The notes beneath the pieces are model-generated. The model was given only the letters and a program-made list of their open reading frames with translations. It was not told the origin of the DNA and made no database searches. A stretch of DNA of 64,000 nucleotides from Ceratothoa steindachneri (taxonomy: Eukaryota > Arthropoda > Malacostraca > Isopoda > Cymothoidae). Shown one piece after another: positions 44,817-54,458 of the stretch; the first letter of the stretch is position 1; the number at the start of each line of letters is the position of its first letter. Location of the stretch: NCBI GenBank assembly GCA_963969495.1, contig OZ018317.1, positions 222,092,735 through 222,156,734 of the forward strand, read 5' to 3'. The position numbers and the translations under genes were made by a program.

Positions 44817-45979
44817 ACTCGTGCATCCATGTACATACAATTTAATTTACCTTTGAAGAGGACGTCACGATTCTCTGATACCCTCCGTCGTTCACCTGCT
44901 TTCTCGCTTCGGTCGTCACACGCTTAATTATCTTTGTCGCACCTTCTCTTGTTGCTCGATTAATTGACTTCCCCTGAGCCATATAATTCATGGGCACACT
45001 CATCAATCAATCGGGCAAAGACATCCTCATCCACTCAATTTAATTGTATACTATCATTTCAAAATAAGGTAGGTAGTGAAATTACTCTCACTAATTTACA
45101 ACCTTAACTCCCATTACTTGGCAAAGCCTTTTGACGCAGTTATTTGTGCAAATTGCATTTGATTGCAATGCTGCTTGAATTAAAGGGATAATCCCATTTT
45201 TAGGCAACATTATTTGTTAGTTTTCTTCCTGTATTTTACTTGGTCACGATATCGATATATATATATATACTTCTAAAGTAGGAACGAACCAATGCACATC
45301 GTTGCACCCCCCCCCCCAAAAAAAAAAGAAATGTTACATTTGCAAAGTTTTTACAATGAAAAACTAAGTCAGCGATCGAATGATTTTCTATTCTCCCTCT
45401 CCGTAAACAAACATGTCTTCATTTTTTTGATTGTGTAGCTTAAAATTCTATTTTCTTGATTTTCAACTCCAAATTCTCCAGTTAAAACAGCTTCACTTTC
45501 ATTTAGAATTGCAGACAACAAATCAGACGCAGACATACAGTCAATTTGAAATTATTCAGGCTTTCTTCCTCGAGCCCCCTTTATTGACAGGCCATAAAAG
45601 CTGACTGTTTTTTGGGGAATAGGACTCTAAGATTCGATCTTGTTTTCTTTGCACATTTGAACTTTTATCCTGCTAATTTCTCCTCTCGGTTTCCAAGGTT
45701 ATTTTGCGAGATGTTTCTGCTTCCAATTCGATATCCAGTTTCTACTCTTCGGCGCAAATTATCGATGTATCTAGAATTTACCCCTCCTCCAACCCTCACT
45801 TCTTGTTTTTTCCTAACATTAGGATGAGTCCCGTATCTTCAACCACGCGACCTCTCCGCTACTCGAACGTGGTTTTCAAAAGCCTATGTCATCCCTTGAA
45901 TATAGAATCCAATTAAGTTACCATAAAATGAAGTATCCAAGTATAATAAAGTCATCACTCACCGAGGCTGAAAAGTGGA
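44817..45979. other. Unassigned sequence
   Basis: A short TA tract lies at 45,253-45,270, and a C10/A10 homopolymer junction lies near 45,310. Plus frames at 45,612-45,916 overlap each other in two phases and show no motif. No gene is supportable. Confidence 0.35.
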
Positions 45980-46560
45980 CGCTTGTACATATAATCAAGC
46001 AACAAAGGAGTTGCAGTAGTTACGGTGGGAGGTAACGAAGGGATAATAGTGATAACTGACTATCTACGCCCTTGGCAACGTCAAAATTGTTAACTGTATT
46101 GGGAAAAAGGGCATTGGAGGCGGCCAGATTTTTTAGCGAGGCACATCCACATGAGTTCTTACTATTATTACTTCTTTTTTGTCCTGAGTAGTTTTCTAAG
46201 TCTAAGGAAACGAAATTGTAAAATGGAGAGATAGATTTGCCTGTCGCCAGGATAGATATGAAATTATAGACCAAGACGATACATAAGAATACTAAAAAAA
46301 AGATAGATGCGAATCAGAATAGCTCCCTGAACTGAACATTGCGGAACACCAAAACGCCCCCCCGCCGACCGAAATATATCATTTCTAATGTAAATTCATT
46401 GATTGGATATGAAAAATACAAACAAAACCAGTTAAGGGCATTTCCAGAGGTACCAAAAGGAATTTAGGCAGCAGGCGAGGAAGAACAATGCAGTCAATAG
46501 TGTCAAATGTGTCGAGTGGTCAAGAATTACGAGTATGGAAGTCTGACCTGCGTCAGCTGC
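45980..46560 (-). pseudogene. LINE reverse transcriptase fragment (L2/CR1-like)
   Basis: The minus strand carries traces of RT blocks in correct order: a (V)LLDxSxAFDTIDxxLL-like piece (HLTLLTALF in one frame, DTFDTIDCIVLPRLL in another), then FLLVPLEMPLTGFVCIF, GGGAFWCSAMFSSG where GVPQGSVLGP is expected, and YPGDRQIYLSILQF, which corresponds to the catalytic Y.DDTQ.YLSF block. The DTQ-YLSF form is typical of L2/CR1-type LINEs. Every block is damaged and frames change, so this is an old fragment. Neither 5' nor 3' ends are identifiable. Confidence 0.55.
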
Positions 46561-47684
46561 ACTCCGTTGCGGTCTCTTATGCGAAGAAGAGCGGATTGCG
46601 TACAACCAAACTGAACTATCTCATCAACATAGAAGAGACCATGGGAGATAGAATTTGGAACGAGATCAGCCTTTCAAGAACTTTCGAAAGGAGTGAGAGT
46701 TGAGAGATTTGATGGTAGTTTACCGGCTCGTTTGGGTTCAGGTTCGGTTTATTTAGGTTAAGGCAGATAGTATGGTGTTTGATGCCAAGTAGTTCTATTC
46801 AGGACGAGAATTAACTAAGAAAATACCAGTAAGGTGATTGAGAAAAACAGGGGGAAACTGGCTGTAAAGAAAGGGAGAATGAGTCCAGGGGAGAATATGT
46901 CTTTTTTCAAAAGATAAAGAGCCGTATTAATTCAAGAGAGGGCACTGCAACAAGATGAATAAAAAACTGGGGAAGGGAGAGGAAAATGAGGAGTTAACTG
47001 ATGGCGACGAAGAGAGGAAGAGGCTATGACCAAACGGATCTAAATTTTCTTTTCATATGAGAAGGCAGGAAATTCAAATAGGAAGATGGCTGCCCTCGAG
47101 CCAAAATCGAAACAGGAGAGTAAAGGAAACAAGCAACGCCATTCTATGACAAGAGGGAAAGTCCCTCCAATAACCTGCGGCCTTTTGCGATAAGATGATA
47201 AATGGTTATTACATCGATGGTTACCCATGGTTCAAATCACTTACAAGTGCCTTTGAATGGCTAAATAAGGCTTCTGTAACTAGAAGGCGCCACCCAGCGC
47301 CAAATCCGATAGCAAATTTGAAATATCCAGGGTGAATAACCATATGTCCCATGATCATATGGGTTATTCCATGGCTCTAAATGGGTACACTTGAACTTTA
47401 CTCCTTTTGAAAATTGAACTTTACACTTCTTGAAAAAAAAGCGACGCCTAGACCTGGCGCTTCGCCGCATGTAAAAAAAGGAAGAAGAGAAAATAGGAGT
47501 TCTGCCTCTTCCAATATCGGGGTGAAGGGCGAGTGCTTAGGATTTGGGAGGGTCCGTCGTCGATTGGCAAGGGGCCGGACTAAGTCTGGTTGGTCTGGCT
47601 CTGAATTACCATAAAAAATGGTGAATATCTGCCCTTCAGAAAATGTAAAAAAAAAACAAAGAACGAAAGTTGCAGGTTTTTTTC
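46561..47684. other. Unassigned; contains a near-palindrome at 47,333
   Basis: GAATAACCATATG (from about 47,333) is followed nine bases later by CATATGGGTTATTC, a 12-13-base inverted repeat. Short overlapping frames at 47,040-47,614 carry no motif. GAGGG/AAGAA-type purine-rich sequence dominates 46,850-47,000. Confidence 0.35.
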
Positions 47685-47687
47685 GAG

Positions 47688-47800
47688 CCCGTTCGAAGAA
47701 CGGAAAACCTTCTGTTCCTACAAAGCTAAACCCTGACGATGAAGGTACGTGTGTCTGTCTGACTGTCTAATTTTGTCATTTTGAACATATGTTAATGTTT
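47688..47800 (+). mobile_element. Retroelement leader copy in inverted orientation
   Basis: CCCGTTCGAAGAACGG, CCCTGACGATGAAGG and CTGTCTAATTTTGTCATTTT here match, in the opposite orientation, the leader at 50,296-50,190 (CCCGTTCGGAGAACGG, CCCTGACAACGAAGG, CTGTCTAATTTTATCATTTT). The first word is itself palindromic. GAAGGTACGT at 47,741-47,750 is a textbook splice-donor-like sequence, whereas the other copy reads GAAGGAACGC. The two leaders face inward across the RT-RNase H region, as inverted terminal repeats would. A purine-rich, acidic-coding stretch follows to about 48,080 with no recognised domain. Confidence 0.6.
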
Positions 47801-48109
47801 TGATGGTCCTTCCCCTACACTGGGGAGGAGGACCCTTCCTGTATTTACTGTTTTACAAGTGTACACAAGGAACATTATCATCTCAGAAAAAAATGCGCAG
47901 ACAAAGAGCCGGAAAAACAAAGATGAAAAACAAGGCTGGAAAGGCTAAATTATGAGATGGAAACACAACACTGCACCATCACGGGTAAAAGAAAGAAGAA
48001 AGATGGGGATGTAAGCACAGACGACGAAGGTTTGTATACGGAAGAGGAGGATAGGGCAGGGAAGGGCAGGTTACAGCCTCAAACGAAAATTGGCGTCTCG
48101 GTTCGGATC

Positions 48110-49860
48110 GTCCTTATTATATCTTAAGGAGTCGGCGAGAACCACGTGGTATATAATATTTCCGAAGGTCTGAGACGCGTGGTCAGCCCGGTTGTTGGCG
48201 CTCTTGACGTATGAAAAGTTCATGGCCGCAGTGCGTTATGTTCTAAAAAAGTGTTCCAACGTCGTCGGGGACATACCGGTAACGAGGCCCATCGGAATTT
48301 TACCCCTGAAGGTGTTGAAAATGGCGGATATGTTATCCGAGAACAGCGTCGCCTTAGGCCAGAGAAAGAGAGTGGTGATGAGTGCGACGGATTCTAATTC
48401 GAATATTTCGAGTCCCCAAGTGCTGCGAGGGATCGCCAGGACCTTTTCCGCCATTACAATACCGATACCCGAAGGGGAGGCATCCACGTGGACTGAAAGG
48501 AAGGTGGCTTTAGGGCGTCTCAGAAGAATGAAGGAGGTTGGGTCGTAGTGTGTCAGCTGGTTGAAGCACACTTGCAACCAAAATAATGGGAGACGGATAA
48601 TGGGAGTTATGAAGTTCACTAGGCCGGCGAGGCGCTGCTAGCATCTGCGCGGGACGGGAAAACGGGCAATGTGGTCCTAGAGAGCGTTGCGCGTCTTTGT
48701 CCGGAAGTACAGAGTGAGACGGGTTTGTTGCGTGCGCAGGTCGATCTCCACGCCCAAGTATGTTATTTTCTTGCGTGGATGGAGAATACACTTGTTCAGG
48801 TTGGGGTTGAAGGAACTTGCGTTAACGCGAGTAGAGCATTTTCGCAAGGCCTTCTTCGTTCACACCAGGAGGAGATCATCGAGGTTGGTATAGGCGATAT
48901 CTCCAGATCCTTGCGCCCATTTGATCATGACGGCTGAGAAGCACATCTGCATTATATACGGAGAGCCTGAGAAGCCCATCGGGAGACGCTTGCAGCAAAG
49001 TTGTCGGTGGCCTATCACAAATCCAAATGTGTACCTGCCTGGCTTTGGGATCGATACGGATGTGGTAAAATCTACAGTTTAAGTCCAGCTTTATTGCGAA
49101 GTGGCTGGGGCTGCTGGAGTCGAACACTTTACGAATGGGAGGGAGTTGGAAATGGGGAGGGGTAAAGGCGTGACGGGCTGGTGGCATGTCGTACACCACC
49201 CTGGTGGTGCCGTTGGGCTTAGGAACACCGAAGATCCGGTGTGCCTTGCTGACTGGTTGGTTTTCTTTCACAATGTCGTGAGCGAGCAGTTGTTCTGCTA
49301 GGGGAAGTAACGAAGGCGAGGACGAGCACCAGTGCCTGTAGTCCCGGGCGATGTAGATCTTCACTCCTTCCTTTGCCGAGGCCTGCGAAATGTGGTTGAC
49401 CAAGGGAATCTGGTCGGAGGAGCCCGGTGGGACAACGTCCAAGAGGGCGTCTAGGTCCAGAGAAGCCTGTCGGGATTCAAGAGAATCCATGCCCGGACTT
49501 ACCCACTCCCGGTGTTGTTCACCCTCTTGTCCTTCGTCGTGTTCTCCTTGTCCATCGGCGTTTCCGCGATCCTGCGCGGCATAGCGGTAGTTGTTTTCGT
49601 CACCGTTGTTGTTGACAGCCATGATGTCTGGTGGACCGCTGTTGACGTCATTAGGACATTCCCCATTTCTGAGGTATGTGTAGACGAAGAGGCTGACGAA
49701 GGTATCGGAGGCGAGTGAGGCGGTACATTTACAACCGCAGGAAACGCTAGGCCCGGTTGTGGAATAACGGTGACCGAGGGGACTTGTGAAGCCGGAGGAG
49801 TGGCGATGTTGATACCGCCCAACTCCTTAACCGCGTCTTCAAAGAAGTCCCTCAAGGCGT
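48110..49860 (-). pseudogene. Reverse transcriptase-RNase H gene of a non-LINE retroelement, frame-broken
   Basis: The longest frame (49,622-48,876, 248 codons) contains an acidic Gln/Glu-rich N-terminus, RIFGVPKPNGTTRVVYDM near residue 130, and the first catalytic block AIKLDLNCRFYHIRIDPK (Asp at residue 180). A frameshift near residue 198 moves the reading to RLPMGFSGSPY and the catalytic YTNLDDLLLV (Asp pair at 48,875-48,880). After a TGA come LHPRKKITYLGVEID, two TAG codons, and a second long frame (48,619-48,236) with RNase H: VDASPSGIGI, FELESVAL and LFSDNISAIF supply the Asp, Glu and Asp. A third piece, FSYVKSANNRADHASQ, is the RNase H end. RT directly joined to RNase H, and the PMGFSGSPY and LDD motifs, exclude a LINE. 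DIRS-like, LTR or another RNase H-bearing class is open; no integrase or recombinase is seen. Confidence 0.8.
49499..49855 (-). pseudogene. Pro/Ser/Thr-rich N-terminal ORF of the RT-RNase H element
   Basis: This 118-codon frame begins MRDFFEDAVKELGGINIATP and continues Pro/Val-rich, then Ser/Thr-rich (STTTVTKTTTAMP) and basic (KENTTKDKRVNN). It overlaps the start of the main RT frame in another phase, so the two may be parts of one original frame now shifted. The low-complexity middle recalls a linker between a structural domain and RT, but no gag or zinc-knuckle motif is visible in it. The function is unassigned. Confidence 0.35.
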
Positions 49861-49935
49861 CCAGAGTGTGGTTTCAGGTTCCTCGAGAACCATTATTTCC
49901 AGAAGACGAGAATCCTCTATAGCCACGTCGATAAC

Positions 49936-50220
49936 CTAGGAAATAAAATGGATGGGGGAACTTACTGGACTTAACCTTGGAATGTCGAGTGATGGTGTAC
50001 CTGAAGACGATGATAATGAAGAAGTGCAGAAGAGGTTGTCTCGGGTGACAGGAGTAGAGACGAAATCCACGGAAGAGTCGCTCGAAAAGATTTGAATCAC
50101 ATCAGAGTCCAGAGTGGAGTGCGCTTCAGGAAAAGAAGGTGATGTTCTTAATGACAGAGAAGCGAACTCTTTTAACAAATGGTAATATGCTAAAAATGAT
50201 AAAATTAGACAGTGAGACAC
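49936..50220 (-). pseudogene. First ORF of the RT-RNase H element, unrecognised
   Basis: A 94-codon frame begins just after the leader block with MSHCLILSFLAYYHLLKEFA, then is Ser-rich with an acidic run (DSDVIQIFSSDSSVDFVS), ending PIHFIS. The hydrophobic start could suggest a signal peptide, but the ATG lies inside the sequence shared with the inverted leader, so it may be untranslated. No family is recognised. It precedes the Pro/Ser-rich frame by 80 bases on the same strand. Confidence 0.3.
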
Positions 50221-50296
50221 ATACGCGTTCCTTCGTTGTCAGGGTCTAGCCTTGTGTTCTGGTAGGAACCGAAGCCCTTCCGTTCTCCGAACGGGA
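50190..50296 (-). mobile_element. Leader repeat of the RT-RNase H element (partner of 47,688-47,800)
   Basis: The sequence is described under its inverted partner. This copy lies immediately upstream of the coding frames, consistent with a 5' leader, and about 170 bases downstream of the LTR-like block. Confidence 0.6.
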
Positions 50297-50464
50297 TCCT
50301 TAAGGTTAATGTGACTAATCCCTCTCAGAACGTCAAAATGAATGAATGATCTAGAAACAGACATTCAATAGCACACGCGTGCAGGTGCCTCTGGACCTTA
50401 CATTAAATTGGTAAAGGGGGTATTTTATGCCAGGAAACTGGTAGACTATTCCTTTTGGTACATC

Positions 50465-50640
50465 ACAGGAGAGCTGTATGACTAGGGGGCGGTCATGGTT
50501 GAACGTGTGATGAGAAAGGAGAGAGACATCTCGAGACTAACCCCGACGTACTTAGTCACGCTTTATCTGGGCAGGTTCCCTGAATCGGAGCAAACTGTCT
50601 GGTAGGACTACAGTGAAGGTATTCATACCGTTACAACAAC
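50465..50640 (-). mobile_element. LTR-like block, copy 2
   Basis: Read on the minus strand, this aligns with 24,110-24,235: both have a GTGG(T/C)ACTAATA-like start, TCAGGGA.CCTG, AGTCTCGAGA or GTCTCGAGGC, and TTCTCATCACACGTTC or TTCTTATCACACGTTC. Further along the minus strand, GGCATAAAATACC near 50,430 may serve as the TATA element. In both copies the side away from the RT gene is occupied by a zinc-knuckle fragment on the opposite strand. Confidence 0.5.
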
Positions 50641-50669
50641 GCAGCTATTAGTACCACCACTTTGTTCAT

Positions 50670-50936
50670 ACAAGAAATAATGACGACGTGCAAATATGGA
50701 CCAACCCAAATTTGCTTAAATTGTTCAAATTCCCTATATATGAAATCAGTTTCATTCACAGGCATGTGTGTGAATTATGACAGATCTTACCCTGATTTCA
50801 CACGTCAGTGCGATTTAATTTATCTATATTCTAAAAGGAGAGCTAAAGTGATATTACTATCACGATTTGCCCGACCAGACGCCTACGCCTGTCAATTGAA
50901 GAAAGCAGCCTTCGCTCCTAGTTCTACGAGGCCTTA
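50670..50936 (+). pseudogene. Zinc-knuckle (gag/ORF1-like) fragment
   Basis: The 91-codon plus frame reads CKYGPTQICLNC, then MCVNYDRSYPDFTRQCDLI, then a basic segment and YACQLKKAAFAPSSTRP. The Cys spacing and the CVN...P.F.RQC pattern fit the third knuckle of LINE ORF1 proteins (usually CVNC...HP..S..CP), with Cys to Tyr and Cys to Asp changes. The last part resembles the end of the fragment at 23,812-24,055 (YASNYKKAHSAHCPTR). The two fragments therefore appear to be copies of one unit, each divergent from an LTR-like block. Confidence 0.4.
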
Positions 50937-52260
50937 GAACGCGGTAGCTCTCCTGCCCTCTGGGAATCTGTATGTGTGTTATATCTTTCCGGGGAGTTAT
51001 TCTGGTCAGGCTACCAACAAAACTGGTGAGAACTCAGGTCCGCCCCAAATCGGGGCCTCTTCTCCTTCTCGCGTCAACAATTCGCGCTATGCGAAGCAGC
51101 CACCTCCTCTTACGAGTCTCTCGACTAGGAGGAGGTGAAGTCCATGGAAGCGGCGCTGGGCATACCACTAGGAGATTTGGAGGCTACCCCCAGGCATATG
51201 CGTAGCATATGCCTGGAAACCTAGCTAGTAAGCTCCCGCTCGAAGTTGGACGGCACGCAAATGGACGTCGGTCCTCTCAGAAATACAAGGATACAATAAT
51301 GCACCGACCCCAAATGCTCCCCACTAGCTGAAGGACTCGAAGTGAAGAGAAAGAAGGCTCGCACACAGATTCTAAACTCCCCAGTAAGTCTTCGTTGGTA
51401 TCAGCGCCTACTGCACGTAACACAACCAATTTGTGCGGTGGAGTTTCACCTTGATGTACGGTGGCTTCCAAGTCTTTTTCTCCTTCTTGGGGACCTGAAG
51501 AGTAGAGAATCCCGGTGGGAAGATTACACGAACAATCGTAGGAGCTAAGTCCTAACAGATCTGGTAGAATAATTGGAGATCAGTGACCTTAATATGGAAG
51601 ATTTCACACATCTGTTTGCAATAATTATTATTATCTGGCTGCAGTCAACGAGGGCATATCTGCCCGAAAAAAACAGTCTAGTAGTGTGGGATGACAGGGG
51701 TGGCACCCACGGAATTTGATCGATAAGATAAAGAGTGAGCAGCACTATTTAATCGCCCCCCCCTTCACCTCCGTCCCCCTTCCCTAACAGGAAATTCTGC
51801 CACACTTTCCCAATTTGTGAGGTTCAAGTTCGTGGGTGGATAAATCCGTTGTGAATCGATGAGGACTGGGCGGTGGGGAGGGATTTTAGTTGCAAATTTA
51901 GTTAACTAACAAGAGCATTTGTTTCCAGTGGGGAAGGATGGAGGGGGTCGAAGGAATATAGGGAGGATAAGTAGAAAATATTTTTTATTAATAAGGGGTT
52001 GTAAAATAATGGTTAAGTTATGGGTAGTGAACATTCCTTGAAGCATGTGTCCCTTCCTTATTGCCGTTTAAAAAGAGTTACGTGCCCTCCTCAGTACCCC
52101 CAGATATGTATACACACGCACACACGCACTCGTTCACCCCCCTTAACTTCCCTTTCTTTACGTAATTACTAAATGATGAGCTCGTTAGTTTTCGCCTTTT
52201 CAAAATGAATATAAAAAACATTTCAGTCGGGACGGAGCTGAAGAAGCTCAGAACCACTGC
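50937..52260. other. Unassigned; perfect 12-bp hairpin at 51,190
   Basis: CCAGGCATATGC, GTA, GCATATGCCTGG (51,190-51,216) forms a perfect 12-base stem with a three-base loop. No coding family is recognised in the 51.3-51.7 kb frames on either strand. Confidence 0.4.
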
Positions 52261-52261
52261 T

Positions 52262-52400
52262 ACCATGTACACTTTTAGTATGTTCAATTTTAGCATATAC
52301 TCGTACATTTTAACATATACACTTTTATCATGTACATTTTCAACATGTACACTTTTAGCATGTACATCTTCACATGTACATTTAGGGGCATGTACATTTA
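52262..52400. repeat. Minisatellite, unit about 15-18 bp (CATGTACACTTTTAG-like)
   Basis: About eight copies of CATGTACA(C/T)TTTTA(A/G) variants, including AACATATACACTTTTATCATG. Both strands stay open across it, and the minus-strand 175-codon frame (52,078-52,605) contains it as a VH(V/A)...K/N heptad-like repeat. I regard that frame as incidental. Confidence 0.7.
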
Positions 52401-53506
52401 AAAAATATATGTTCCTTTGGCTACCGCCACGGAAGCACAACCACTGCTGGTATAGACAATAAAAGGAAGTTATTTTTAGCATTATTAAAGCGAAAACCAA
52501 CGATAGAATCTTTCGGAGTGAATTATTAAGGAGAGATAAGTGAAGAAAGTGGATAAGATAGAGAAAGTGAAAATGTATGAGTATTAGAGTCGGATGGAGG
52601 CGCAACTGTGGGCGTTGGAGTCAGGGTTCTGCGATGGTCTGCTTCTGAGCGCTAAAGCTTATCGAATACTGAAGGAAATCATGTGAGATATAATTCCCTC
52701 CTTTCCCTCTCTATGGACCTAAAGGAGAGAGACTTAAGAACAAATCTCTCCTCACTAAAGAAGTATAACCTGAAGCTGACGGCCTAAACGCTTGCCCATC
52801 GTCTCCCTCCTGAAGCTCGAATGAACCCGTGATCTGAGTTAGTGCCTCATGACCTTCCCTCTAACTAGTTCGGATGACTGCGTCTATGCATAATTAGAGG
52901 CGCTGGAGGAAACTGCATGAGTATCAGCCCAGAGTGGAACCCAATGTCAGAGTTTTTCCGTAATGGGACTTGGTTGCAACCTATGGGTAAGAGCAAATGT
53001 CCCTGATCTCGAGGGACCGATCGAGAGAACAGAATCATTCCTATCCTCTATCTATACTGGGCACATCTATGATGCCCTTACTCGTGATTGCATGGCACCC
53101 TGGAAGTATCAGTGATTTGGCCACTACTCTTTATGAAATCCACTCTGAGTCATCCGACTAAAGGAACCCAACTGCATCCAATCATCCATCCATCATCTTT
53201 CATCCCTGCAGTGCTTGGAAATGGGAACATAGAGAGGAAAGGGGAAAATCCCCTAGCCATTGAATAAAGGAAAGGTTCTACAATCTCAAAGTACTATATT
53301 CATCAAGCTCATACACACACACACAACATCAAGAGTCACTCATTCTCACATGTAGCAGAAACATATAAGGAAAATGTGATATGCCCAACGAGGGAATCTG
53401 TCCAGGAAAACGGAAGACGATGTTAAGGGCTCTAAAAGGCCACACAGTTGCCCTAAAAGTAGGATTCTTGAACTCCTATTTGTTTGTAGTACTAAAAGAC
53501 GCCTCC
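52401..53506. other. Unassigned sequence
   Basis: No coding family, RNA gene or tandem repeat is recognised. The part from 53,380 may be the start of the LINE ORF1 relic that becomes readable at 53,630. Confidence 0.3.
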
Positions 53507-53622
53507 CCCTCTATACACACACAAGTGGCGATGAACAGGAGCATTATATAGAGAAGAGTGGAAACCCTCTATACACACACAAGTGGCGATGAACAGGAGC
53601 ATTATATAGAGAAGAGTGGAAA
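53507..53622. repeat. Exact 58-bp tandem duplication
   Basis: CCCTCTATACACACACAAGT and the following 38 bases (53,507-53,564) are repeated exactly at 53,565-53,622, and the next bases (CCCTC) start a third copy that stops. Identity between the copies implies a recent event or array assembly uncertainty. Confidence 0.95.
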
Positions 53623-53625
53623 CCC

Positions 53626-54190
53626 TCATAACTTAAAAGGAAGTCCAATAACAACACAGTTAGGCAAAGCTCCGAGAAGTATTAAGTTTAATAGCCATGT
53701 CCACGTCTTTAAAAGTGACCGTCGAGAACACTTAGTGGCCCCACAAGCAAAAGGCTAAGTATACTTGTCTTCAAAATGCCCATACCCCTTGGGAATAGCA
53801 AGAAATAAATCTTCTATAACATAGAGATGTGCTTTGTATGGTATGAAATGGAGGAATACACTACAATCAACGGCCACAAAAAAGGAAAACTCCTATGTAG
53901 GGAGTGTAGCATGGAAGGCTACCGGTACCAAGATTGAAAATAAACCACGAAAAAAATGCTTGAACTGCCTAAATGAACACCACATCATGGCTCTCCAATT
54001 GCTCCTCGAAAAACTTAATCGAAAGGAAAGAAGAAGAAATGAGAAACACAAAGACACAAAAGCACGCAAGCGCTACAAACATGAACGAAACGGAGCTTAG
54101 AGAACAATTCTTGTATATGGCCGGGGAAGGGAATTCACAGAGTATTGCTCGCGTTGGACAAACAAACGTACGCAGCAAACTTTCGTAACC
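53626..54190 (+). pseudogene. LINE ORF1 (gag-like) relic with zinc knuckles
   Basis: The plus strand reads IKFNSHVHVFKSDRREHLVA, then VYLSSKCPYPLGIAR, then in another frame CFVWYEMEEYTTINGHKK and CRECSMEGYRYQD, then CLNCLNEHHIMAL and, in a third frame, LIERKEEEMRNTKTQKHASA. This is the order RNA-binding region, knuckle 1, knuckle 2, knuckle 3, basic tail found in ORF1 of jockey/I-type LINEs. It is a paralogue of the ORF1 at 62.6-64 kb, where the corresponding pieces are CLRCYEIEEH, CPKCSELGH and a CVNC-type knuckle. Stops lie between the pieces and no ORF2 follows: piggyBac material begins at 54.46 kb. Confidence 0.65.
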
Positions 54191-54458
54191 CTCCGGTATA
54201 TGAGACGGTGCTAAATGCCTTGTTTAACGCTATGAGTCCTGAACTTTTTTTATTGAATATTATTTTAGGGCGGGTTTGTTTTCTTCTTATTATTAAGGTA
54301 TTAATACACATTTTAGCAACACAAAAACTTTATTTTTTTTAAATAATGGCATGAACCATATATAACTCATTGTGACTATATTGACTTAAAAAATACCCAG
54401 AATTGAAAATACAGAAAATTTAAGAGGTTAATAATTTCCACACACACAAAAAATCCAT

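Noticed and set aside
47040..47614. Host gene exons
   Set aside because: Three short overlapping frames on both strands with no domain, splice logic or codon signal.
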